A stretch of DNA of 64,000 bases from Elusimicrobiota bacterium (GTDB lineage Bacteria; Elusimicrobiota; Elusimicrobia; F11), in assembly GCA_022072025.1 (NCBI GenBank), contig JAJVIP010000033.1:1-64000 (forward strand), given 5' to 3'. The notes beneath the pieces were generated by a model. The model saw nothing but the letters and a program-made list of their open reading frames with translations, had not been told where the DNA came from and did not search any database. A program made the translations under genes and the position numbers. Of this stretch, positions 1 to 6,463 are shown piece after piece; within the stretch, counting starts at the first letter, position 1, and each line of letters begins with the position of its first letter.

Positions 1-120
1 GAAAGCCAATGCTTGAAGTGTCCATGGTAAGCCGTATGATCGGAAAGGTCACGTACGGTTTGATAGGGGGACTCAGGAAACCGGCGCTATATTATATGGC
101 CACCGGCGCCTGAGTTCTAC
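1..120 (+). mobile_element. 3' end of a group II intron (domains V and VI)
   Basis: Positions 28-61 form the catalytic domain V hairpin of bacterial group II introns: an AAGCCGTA arm pairs with TACGGTTT, a second stem is closed by a GAAA-containing loop, and the AGC triad is present. Positions 71-117 fold as a long domain VI-like hairpin with ACTCAGG pairing to CCTGAGT. The intron should end at about 119-120 with the usual AY dinucleotide. The rest of the intron and any reverse transcriptase lie left of the window. The 3' splice site is 2-4 bases before the ATG of the next gene, so spliced and unspliced mRNAs would carry different ribosome-binding regions. Confidence 0.75.
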
Positions 121-122
121 CA

Positions 123-566
123 ATGAATACTCCCATTCAGAAATTGGTGATGGTCCTATTTTTTATCTCCTCATCGGGATTTGTTTTTGCGCGTGAGGGG
201 GGGCTTGAATCAAACCCGAAATCTATTGAAATCGAGACATTATGGGAGCAAGGTCAAATTTCTCAAGCCCAGCGGTTGTTGGACAAATGGAAACAGGAAG
301 AGAAACAATCGCCCTTGCCATGGGTCCAGGCCGCTTCGTTGAGTATTCGGAAGAAAAATTTTAGTCGATCCGTCTCAAATCTTAAAACAGCCTTGGAAAA
401 ATCCCCTCAATGCGCGGATGCTTATTATTGGAGAGGCCGAACCTTTGAAGCTCAAAACAAGCCAATGGAAGCGGCCAATGAATATCGGGCCGCTCTTATT
501 GCGGATGAAAATTTTCAAGAAGCCCAAGAAGCCCTCACGCGCGTTCTCGCTCTTCTTGGGTCCTAG
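123..566 (+). CDS. small secreted TPR-repeat protein
   Basis: 147 residues. The first 23 look like a Sec signal peptide (Lys, hydrophobic core, cleavage near VFAR). The rest is helical with at least two TPR units; the clearest reads DAYYWRGRTFEAQNKPMEAA, near residues 97-116. TPRs usually bind proteins, and a secreted TPR protein of this size is probably a periplasmic scaffold or assembly factor. No Shine-Dalgarno sequence precedes the ATG because the group II intron ends right there, so the native leader may be supplied only after splicing. The stop is 3 bases before tRNA-Leu. The specific function is unknown. Confidence 0.7.
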   Translation: MNTPIQKLVMVLFFISSSGFVFAREGGLESNPKSIEIETLWEQGQISQAQRLLDKWKQEEKQSPLPWVQAASLSIRKKNFSRSVSNLKTALEKSPQCADAYYWRGRTFEAQNKPMEAANEYRAALIADENFQEAQEALTRVLALLGS

Positions 567-569
567 CAA

Positions 570-652
570 GCGCAGGTGGTGGAACGGCAGACACGCCAGC
601 CTCAGGAGCTGGTGGGCGAAAGCCCTTGCGGGTTCAAATCCCGCTCTGCGCA
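570..652 (+). tRNA. tRNA-Leu (anticodon CAG)
   Basis: Class II tRNA with a long variable arm. The acceptor GCGCAGG pairs with TCTGCGC (one G-U). Anticodon stem CCAGC/GCTGG carries loop CTCAGGA, giving anticodon CAG. The T arm contains GGTTCAAATCC. CCA is not encoded. Confidence 0.95.
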
Positions 653-653
653 A

Positions 654-706
654 TCCGCCGAAGGCGGATAGTCTATGGACTATAGTCAATGGTCTATAGA
701 CCATAG
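654..706. repeat. palindromic repeat cluster left of smpB
   Basis: A perfect palindrome TCCGCCGAAGGCGGA (654-668) is followed by a run of overlapping CTATGGAC/CTATAGACCATAG palindromes up to 706. A related cluster in inverted orientation lies right of smpB (1218-1278). The TCCGCCG..GGCGGA palindrome recurs inside two damaged tRNA-Ala copies near 15010 and 15430. Confidence 0.7.
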
Positions 707-714
707 ATTGATGT

Positions 715-1212
715 ATGGCGAAATCTAAAACTCAAAGCGACGAAGTAGTCCGAAAAATTGTTGCCACCAATCGAAAGGCTTCCATGCGTTATGAAATTCT
801 CGAGACCATGGAGGCTGGTATTGTCCTGACGGGGCCGGAGGTCAAATCATTAAGGGCGGGTGGCGCGAGTTTGCAAGATGGGTTTGCGCGCGTCGTCGGA
901 GAGCAGTTATTCTTGTGGAATACGCATATTGCGCCCTACAATAGGGGCTCGCTTCATGTAGAACAAGATCCGCTGCGGACAAGGAAGCTTCTCATGCATC
1001 ACAAAGAGATCCTACGCTTGATGGGAAAAACGACCGTGAAAGGGTTAACCATCGTTCCGCTTGAAATTTATTTCAACAAACGGAACAAAGCCAAGATAAC
1101 GCTGGCCTTGGCCAAAGGAAAGCGCGGGCCGGACCAACGACAAGATTTGAAACGCAAGACAATTGACAGGGAGCTTCGCAAAGATTTTGCAGGGAAATTT
1201 AAAGTGAAATAA
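715..1212 (+). CDS. smpB: SsrA-binding protein SmpB
   Basis: 165 residues, normal length. SmpB binds tmRNA and delivers it to stalled ribosomes for trans-translation. The family core is clear: NRKASMRYEILETMEAGIVL, then TGPEVKSLR and a GKRGPDQRQDLKRKTIDRE-like segment leading to the basic C-terminal tail that enters the mRNA channel. The ATG at 715 gives the expected N-terminus, although no Shine-Dalgarno sequence is visible. A TATAGA box at 695-700 within the palindromic repeat could serve as a -10 element. The gene stands alone between tRNA genes, with inverted palindromic repeats on both sides. Confidence 0.95.
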   Translation: MAKSKTQSDEVVRKIVATNRKASMRYEILETMEAGIVLTGPEVKSLRAGGASLQDGFARVVGEQLFLWNTHIAPYNRGSLHVEQDPLRTRKLLMHHKEILRLMGKTTVKGLTIVPLEIYFNKRNKAKITLALAKGKRGPDQRQDLKRKTIDRELRKDFAGKFKVK

Positions 1213-1217
1213 TTTTT

Positions 1218-1278
1218 CCATGGGCCATGGCCTATGGACCATAGTCCATGGTCTATAGACTATTCGCCTTCGGCGAAT
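1218..1278. repeat. palindromic repeat cluster right of smpB
   Basis: Overlapping palindromes (CCATGG, CTATGGACCATAG, GGTCTATAGAC) followed by ATTCGCCTTCGGCGAAT at 1262-1278. Its reverse complement resembles the cluster at 654-706 (GGCGAATAGTCTATAGAC against GGCGGATAGTCTATGGAC), so smpB sits between inverted copies. It ends one base before the tRNA-Ser fragment at 1280. Confidence 0.7.
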
Positions 1279-1279
1279 T

Positions 1280-1340
1280 GGAGAGGTGCCTGAGCGGTCC
1301 GTGTCGTGTACGGCCCAGCGGTTTTAAGCTGGGTGAAAGG
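1280..1340 (+). pseudogene. tRNA-Ser 5' fragment with a 35-nt D-loop insertion
   Basis: Starts GGAGAGGTGCCTGAGCGGT like the intact tRNA-Ser(CGA) 95 bases downstream, then carries a 35-base insertion before the tRNA sequence resumes at TGAAAGG and is lost. The insertion folds into two hairpins: CCGT/ACGG around GTCGTGT, and CCCAGC/GCTGGG around an 8-base loop. The same insertion occurs in the copies at 4370 and 14706. No 3' half is present, so it cannot be a working tRNA. Confidence 0.75.
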
Positions 1341-1374
1341 ATTGGCGCATGACTGGAATGGGACTGGAAAATTT

Positions 1375-1461
1375 GGAGAGGTGCCTGAGTGGTTGAAAGG
1401 GCTCGCCTCGAAAGCGAGTAGGGTCGCAAGACTCTCGTGGGTTCGAATCCCACCCTCTCCG
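1375..1461 (+). tRNA. tRNA-Ser (anticodon CGA)
   Basis: Class II tRNA of 87 nt. Acceptor GGAGAGG pairs with CCTCTCC. Anticodon stem CTCGC/GCGAG with loop CTCGAAA gives CGA. The long variable arm is AGGGTCGCAAGACTCT and the T loop contains GGTTCGAATCC. CCA is not encoded. Confidence 0.95.
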
Positions 1462-1504
1462 TACCGGAGATTTTTTTTACATATGTTTCAGGAAGGACAT
1501 TTTT

Positions 1505-2629
1505 ATGAATAAAAAGTTAATTTTTTCTTTTATTGTTTTTTCTATTGGAGCATTGCCTCTTTATTCCAAAGAGGAACCCAACTCTCTCCAGTTGCGTATT
1601 GAACCTGCCTATATTTCACCCAACGATGATGGGTTAAAAGATCAACTGTTTATTTATCCGGTTCTCCAAACACACGTGCGCATCAAAAGTTGGACTGTTG
1701 ATATTTTGACCAAGAAAAACCATCGGCGTGTGGCGCGTCTTTCCGGAAGCGGTTTTCCCGCTCTTATCAAATGGGATGGATTGGACCGGAAAGCCATGAA
1801 GGTTCAAGATGGTGCTTATCTAGCGAAGATGTCTATTTTTGGGATAAAGAAAACGTTTGTTTCCGAACAATCTTTTTGGGTGGATACAAGAGCGCCAGAG
1901 GTGGGGGTGTCACTGTCCACTCAGGTGTTCGACCGCAGTTTCCTGGATAAGGGACAGTTAATAATTTTTCCCCAAGCTCAAGATGCGTCTCCCCTTGATC
2001 AATGGCTCATTCAGGTTATCGGTCAATCCGGTGTTACAGTGCATCTGATTTTGTCGAGTGGAACAATTCGGGAAATCGATTGGGACGGCACTGATCGCAA
2101 TACGCAGGTTCTCGTTCCTCAGGGAGATTATCGGGTTATTTTCCAAGCTTGGGACGCTGCGGGCAATGAAAGCTTTCCTGCTTTTTCAGATTTCAAGGCC
2201 AATGTGACTCCGCGTGAAATGTTGGGGCATTCGCTGCGTTTAATCCAAGTCAATGAAACAGACCTGGGACTGATCGTTTCAATTGGATCTCAAAATCTTT
2301 TTCATACAGTCAATAAAAAGCTTGAGTTGTCTGAAACGGGGAAGGAATGGATGCGTGAAGTGGCGATCCTCGCCAATGCCTATCCGCAAGTGAATGTAAA
2401 AGTCGATGGCTATTCGCGTTCTATGAAGAAATCAAATCTCGATCAGGAGCTGTCCAGTGTCTATGCCTGGAGAGTGTACAGCCATCTCACCAAAATAGGG
2501 AATGTGAAAGCATCGCGGTTAACGGTTAAAGGCAGGGGCAGGTCTCCGATGTTTGATCGACGGGCGGCGGGCGTTCCAGTCGTTCAAAATGGGGTGGAAA
2601 TTATTTTGGAGGGCGGGGGGCCGTGGTGA
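1505..2629 (+). CDS. secreted FlgD-like Ig plus OmpA-like domain protein
   Basis: 374 residues with a signal peptide at residues 1-21 and a clear Shine-Dalgarno sequence (AGGAAGGA) before the ATG. Residues about 35-125 contain YISPNDDGLKDQ and IKWDGLD, typical of the FlgD-like Ig repeat seen in secreted proteins of diderm candidate phyla. A second such unit (WDGTDRN, residues about 190-235) follows. Residues about 245-374 resemble the OmpA/MotB peptidoglycan-binding fold (NVKVDGYSR, then RLTVKGRGRSPMFDRRA). It probably anchors a cell-surface or envelope structure to peptidoglycan. It overlaps the convergent gene on the minus strand by 29 bases. Confidence 0.7.
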   Translation: MNKKLIFSFIVFSIGALPLYSKEEPNSLQLRIEPAYISPNDDGLKDQLFIYPVLQTHVRIKSWTVDILTKKNHRRVARLSGSGFPALIKWDGLDRKAMKVQDGAYLAKMSIFGIKKTFVSEQSFWVDTRAPEVGVSLSTQVFDRSFLDKGQLIIFPQAQDASPLDQWLIQVIGQSGVTVHLILSSGTIREIDWDGTDRNTQVLVPQGDYRVIFQAWDAAGNESFPAFSDFKANVTPREMLGHSLRLIQVNETDLGLIVSIGSQNLFHTVNKKLELSETGKEWMREVAILANAYPQVNVKVDGYSRSMKKSNLDQELSSVYAWRVYSHLTKIGNVKASRLTVKGRGRSPMFDRRAAGVPVVQNGVEIILEGGGPW

Positions 2630-4253
2630 CCACGGCCGTTATAAAATCAAGCCAATTTTTCGCTCGCGCGGATTCAGGATTGATGGTGACGGCCCGATGT
2701 GTTTCAGAAAACAAGCGCTCCAGTCGTTTTCTGTCCATTCCATTCATTTTTTCAGTGAAATAATGGATGCCCGCGTCCGGTAAAATTTCCCTGTATTCCC
2801 ATATGTCAATTAATTCCCGATGTTCAGGGATTCTTCTCAGGAAGAATAAGCACACGTCATCCCAGTAAACAAGCGCCCAATCTTTCGAAGGAAATTGAAC
2901 TTCGATTAAAGATGGATACGGGCTATTAAAAATGTACTTCACCATGGCGGCGTTGATGGAGTATTTTTTTAGGAATTTGTGCCAATGTTCTGGTTGGGCA
3001 TAACGGGCCCGCTCCATTTCGATGAAGAGATCTTTATAACCCTCCACGGCCGGATATCGTCCATCTATAAAAACGGGGGGAGTTCCACCAAAACGCCACA
3101 TCCAATACCCCCCGAACAGATAATCATTATAGAAAGGCCCTTTTATTTCACTGTTTTCAATGAAATCAAAACATCGGACCGGGAAGATGTGGGAGTCGAC
3201 GACGTTTGGTATCCGGGTGGAATAGATGGAAAACAGTGCGGCCATTGAAAACAAGGCCAAGCCGATGGGTGAGATCTTGTCGTAAATTTTGACGAGGTTA
3301 CGGCCTTTGTTCCAAAGTTGAATGAACAGATACGGAACAGCGGCCGCCATAAAGAGAGGAACTCCAAAAAAATGTTTTACCCCCAGATAACTCAATAAAA
3401 GAAAACTGAACAACTGGTTCCATCTTATCCTCCGGGTTTTAATGGTTTGAAATAAAAAAGTCAGCCAGAAAATAATGAAAGTACACCAAAATACCTGATA
3501 TGAAGCCCATGTGGGACGATCCCAACTTTTGATGTGTTGGCTGGAAAGGACCATGTCGTCCCACATCATGAAATATGTTTTTATTCCAAATGGAGTGGCC
3601 AGAGTCGCACCCAGGCAGAGAAGGAGAACCGTTAACAAAACAAATCTTTTTTTTCTTTCTAAATTTTGAGCAAAAATAAAATTGAGGCCCAAGACCATGA
3701 GTCCAATTAAAAAGCCACGATGCAAATTCGCCCATAGCATGAATAGAAAGGGGCTCATCCATATTGATTTTCCCCATCCCTCTTCCTGCCATTTATTAAT
3801 AAAGGCCAAAAGAAAAGTGGTGAACAAAACGCTTATTAAGCTGGCTTGTTTTCCCCAGCCTCCCGTCAAGCTGTCACTTCCCAAAAAAAGAATAAGAAGC
3901 GCGCAAGCGCGTATGAAGAGTGGAATGCCGGAATCTTTCAAACGTTTCTCTTGAATCCACAGCACAGTCAGAACCAAAAGAGCATGGAAACACAAGACAC
4001 CGATAAATCCGGCCCATTTGTAGGCGCCATAAAACAAGATTGCAAAAAGCCAGTAGGTGTTAATCCAGGGGGTTCCATAAGCTGTAAGAGAGAAGACATC
4101 GACTCGGGGAAGGGTCCAATTTTCTACCATGAATTTTCCAGAAGCCAGATGTAACCAGGCATCAGGGTCGGTAATGGGGTCTATGAGAGCGAAAAAAAAC
4201 GCAGCGTAGAACAATAGGCGGAACAACTGGTGGGGGCGACAATGATCCATCAT
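2601..4253 (-). CDS. polytopic membrane protein with a GT-C-like layout
   Basis: 550 residues with about ten predicted membrane helices in the first 350, then a soluble C-terminal part of about 170 residues. The N-terminus has DPDAWLHLASGKFM followed by LPRVDVFSLTAYGTPWINTY. This pattern (D-x-D-x-W-x-H-L-A-x-G ... DxFSxT..G.PW) defines a widespread family of uncharacterised bacterial membrane proteins that resemble GT-C glycosyltransferases in topology. A lipid-linked sugar transferase role is possible but unproven. It is the only clear minus-strand gene in the window. Its end overlaps the convergent OmpA-like gene. Two ATGs (4253 and 4250) are equally good starts. Confidence 0.6.
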   Translation of the reverse strand: MMDHCRPHQLFRLLFYAAFFFALIDPITDPDAWLHLASGKFMVENWTLPRVDVFSLTAYGTPWINTYWLFAILFYGAYKWAGFIGVLCFHALLVLTVLWIQEKRLKDSGIPLFIRACALLILFLGSDSLTGGWGKQASLISVLFTTFLLAFINKWQEEGWGKSIWMSPFLFMLWANLHRGFLIGLMVLGLNFIFAQNLERKKRFVLLTVLLLCLGATLATPFGIKTYFMMWDDMVLSSQHIKSWDRPTWASYQVFWCTFIIFWLTFLFQTIKTRRIRWNQLFSFLLLSYLGVKHFFGVPLFMAAAVPYLFIQLWNKGRNLVKIYDKISPIGLALFSMAALFSIYSTRIPNVVDSHIFPVRCFDFIENSEIKGPFYNDYLFGGYWMWRFGGTPPVFIDGRYPAVEGYKDLFIEMERARYAQPEHWHKFLKKYSINAAMVKYIFNSPYPSLIEVQFPSKDWALVYWDDVCLFFLRRIPEHRELIDIWEYREILPDAGIHYFTEKMNGMDRKRLERLFSETHRAVTINPESARAKNWLDFITAVVTTAPRPPK

Positions 4254-4369
4254 TGAAATGGATTCTTACATTTTTGGGGGATGTGTTTTTGCAGAAGGCA
4301 GCCAAATAGGGCCCCTAAAAATGGGACGTCCTCTCGTAAACTGATAAAAGGGGCTGTTTCGCAATGTGT

Positions 4370-4452
4370 GGAGAGGTGTGTGAGGGTCCGTGTCGTTTAC
4401 GGCTCAGCGCCGTCCAGCTGGGTGAAACGGCACGCCTGGAAAGCGGATGAAA
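4370..4452 (+). pseudogene. tRNA-Ser(GGA) 5' half with D-loop insertion; likely attachment-site remnant
   Basis: GGAGAGGTGTGTGAG begins like tRNA-Ser(GGA). The two-hairpin 35-base insertion follows, then TGAAACGGCACGCCTGGAAAG, the rest of the D arm and the anticodon arm. It then leaves the tRNA at GCGGATGAA. The same departure sequence, followed by TTTTGATGGAGTTTGAT, is seen at the 11746 copy. The 4254-4577 gap otherwise holds only this remnant and the TGGACACC pair. Confidence 0.7.
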
Positions 4453-4550
4453 GTTTTTTGATGGAGTTTGATGATTATTGATCTCATAGAGAAAAAGATA
4501 GTTTTACCCCCGCCTCACTTTGATCCATTTGGATGGATTTTGATACCGAA

Positions 4551-4569
4551 TGGACACCTATTGGACACC
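4551..4569 (+). repeat. paired TGGACACC direct repeat
   Basis: Two TGGACACC copies 11 bases apart. Similar pairs occur at 11882-11900 (11 bases) and 14633-14652 (12 bases). Each lies near a tRNA-Ser 5'-half copy. They may be recombinase binding or att-flanking sites of the integrated elements. Confidence 0.5.
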
Positions 4570-4577
4570 TTCGCCCC

Positions 4578-5159
4578 ATGAACCTTGGCACCGGTATTTT
4601 TCTATCAACCCTGCTCCTTTCCATTGTTCTGCTCGTCATTTTTACCAGAGACAAATGGAACTGGAAGAAAATTCTGCTTTGGACATTAGGCACCCCGATT
4701 GTAATTGGCCTTCTATGGGGCGGGGGTTATTGGGCTTATCTCAAGTACCAAAACCGCCCACGGAAAATTAATGAGTATTGGGACATCAAGTTCGGCATGA
4801 CACGGGAAGATGTCAAATTTATTAAAGGTGCCCCGAAATATGAAGATTCCGAAAGTCTTATCTATGAAACCTATTCGTCAACCCACGAAATTTTATTTTC
4901 AACAAGCACAAAGAAGGCTTGGCTTATTTTTTGCACCGCTGGTTCATGCGATGATTTACTCGGCATTGGGACATGGGACACCACTGAAAAATTAGAGAAA
5001 AAACTTGGAGATCCGTCCAAAATCGTGGTTTCAAAAGATGGATTTAAGAGAACTTATTTTTACAATGACTACAACGTGATTTTTGAATTACGGGAAAATC
5101 GTGTTAAGGAAATCGGTATCCGAGATGTTGATAATCTCCCTAGTAAGCAGAAGAGTTGA
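4578..5159 (+). CDS. membrane protein with an SmpA/OmlA-like domain
   Basis: About 193 residues from the ATG at 4578. An in-frame ATG at 4533 exists, but the 15 residues it adds are encoded by the TGGACACC repeat segment. Two membrane helices (residues about 3-22 and 32-53) are followed by a soluble domain starting YWDIKFGMTREDVKFIKGAP. This resembles the first helix of the SmpA/OmlA (BamE-like) fold, in which FGMTxxxVxxxxGxP is typical. A role in lipoprotein or envelope assembly is only suggested by this motif. It is the first gene of the tRNA-Ser-linked accessory region, 22 bases before the next gene. Confidence 0.5.
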   Translation: MNLGTGIFLSTLLLSIVLLVIFTRDKWNWKKILLWTLGTPIVIGLLWGGGYWAYLKYQNRPRKINEYWDIKFGMTREDVKFIKGAPKYEDSESLIYETYSSTHEILFSTSTKKAWLIFCTAGSCDDLLGIGTWDTTEKLEKKLGDPSKIVVSKDGFKRTYFYNDYNVIFELRENRVKEIGIRDVDNLPSKQKS

Positions 5160-5180
5160 TTCCCGCCGTAACTGCGATCG

Positions 5181-6005
5181 ATGATCCCTTCAATTGAACT
5201 CCATATAGAAAAGGAAAATCTCGAAGCTGTTCACTCCAAATTCCAAGCTCTTTTTGAACTAGCTCATCAGACTTGGCAAATTTCACTTACATGTTTTTCT
5301 GAAAAGGAAATTTTTGGAGTTGGGAAGCAACCATATTTCAATTGGAGCATGACGGCGGTTTTTACCAAGCAGATGAGGCTTTTTTACACTTCCTATAAAT
5401 TATGCGGAATGGGATTGGGTTCCGAAGGGCAGTTGGCTTGCCGAGCCATGTTTGAAACGTTCATAAACCTAAAGGCGTTGACTCAAGAGAAGGATCCGGA
5501 GGAATATGCTCGCTTGTGGATGCTTTGGGATTTTGCAAACGACGAAAAGACAGGTAGATATATTGTTTCTCGCCATCCAGAAGCAAAAGCGAAGTTGGGC
5601 GAATTGCAGGGCCGGTTGGCCGATGACAAAAAGACGATGGGAACCGAAAAATGGAAAAACTTCGTGAAGAGAGGCCCTTCATTACTTTCAGTCAAAGAAT
5701 TGTGCGACAAAATTAATTTGCCCGATGCGTATTCTTTGCTTTATCCAATTTCATCTGGTGTGGCACATAGTTACGATCTTGTCTCATATGCCCGCCCATT
5801 GAGGAGCGGTCAAATTGAAACTGACTTAACTCCATCCTTTGACTTCATTGATACGTGCCTCGCAACCTCTATCGCTCTTCTTAGGGATACGCTGGCTCAC
5901 TTGGACAATCAGCTTCAGCTCAAGAAGGACAAAGAAATCCATGCGTTGACTGAAATTGTCCACAAAGTGAACAATTTATCAGGTGTAAATTCCTCCGCGA
6001 ATTAA
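5181..6005 (+). CDS. DUF5677-like helical protein
   Basis: 274 residues, soluble and mostly helical. The segments LACRAMFETFINLKALTQ (residues about 85-102) and YPISSGVAHSYDLVSYARP (about 188-206) match the layout of DUF5677-type proteins: an R..FE helix, then a YxxxSxxxHS segment. That family is common in mobile and accessory islands and has no assigned activity. The assignment comes from motif recall and is moderate. It lies alone on the plus strand and precedes the promoter of the padR operon by about 80 bases. Confidence 0.45.
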   Translation: MIPSIELHIEKENLEAVHSKFQALFELAHQTWQISLTCFSEKEIFGVGKQPYFNWSMTAVFTKQMRLFYTSYKLCGMGLGSEGQLACRAMFETFINLKALTQEKDPEEYARLWMLWDFANDEKTGRYIVSRHPEAKAKLGELQGRLADDKKTMGTEKWKNFVKRGPSLLSVKELCDKINLPDAYSLLYPISSGVAHSYDLVSYARPLRSGQIETDLTPSFDFIDTCLATSIALLRDTLAHLDNQLQLKKDKEIHALTEIVHKVNNLSGVNSSAN

Positions 6006-6086
6006 GTCCTTCCGATCCTTCGTCAAAAATTAACCTCAAAAACTTACCGGTTTTTCGACCCAAATTCCGCTTCATCGAAAATTACC

Positions 6087-6115
6087 TTGACAGGACAGGT
6101 ACCTTGCATTACGAT
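6087..6115 (+). promoter_or_regulatory. promoter of the padR-exosortase operon (leaderless)
   Basis: TTGACA at 6087-6092 and TACGAT at 6110-6115 with an ideal 17-base spacer. The transcription start should fall at 6121-6123, exactly on the ATG at 6122, so the mRNA is predicted leaderless. The palindrome AGGTACCT (6097-6104) lies inside the spacer and could be the operator of the PadR protein itself. Confidence 0.65.
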
Positions 6116-6121
6116 GTAGCC

Positions 6122-6448
6122 ATGGACACATTTGATAATTGGACAGTCCAAGTACGAAAAGGGGTGCTGGAGCTCTGCATCCTGAACGCGCTCCGAGAAC
6201 AGGAGCGATATGGCTATGACCTTGTGAAGATGTTGGTTGATCTTCCGGCTTTGGGAATTACTGAAGGAACGATTTATCCGTTGTTATCGAGACTCCGTGT
6301 TCAGGGACTTGTTGAAACACGCTTGGAAGAGTCGGCGAGTGGGCCTGCACGAAAGTATTACACCCTAACCAAAGAGGGAAAGAGAACCGTGGAATTAATG
6401 AACTTTCACCTCGAGACGTTGATGAAGGGGATACGATCTCTTCAGTAA
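6122..6448 (+). CDS. PadR family transcriptional regulator
   Basis: 108 residues, a normal size for a short PadR repressor. The winged-helix features are clear: GVLELCILNALREQERYGYD, then TEGTIYPLLSRLRVQGLVE for the recognition helix and wing, then GPARKYYTLTKEGKR. I take the ATG at 6122 because it coincides with the predicted transcription start; a TTG at 6104 would overlap the -10 region. PadR proteins often repress their own operon and regulate HAAS-domain membrane proteins encoded next door. The following gene begins with exactly such a domain, 15 bases downstream. Confidence 0.9.
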   Translation: MDTFDNWTVQVRKGVLELCILNALREQERYGYDLVKMLVDLPALGITEGTIYPLLSRLRVQGLVETRLEESASGPARKYYTLTKEGKRTVELMNFHLETLMKGIRSLQ

Positions 6449-6463
6449 AGGAGAAACCAAATT

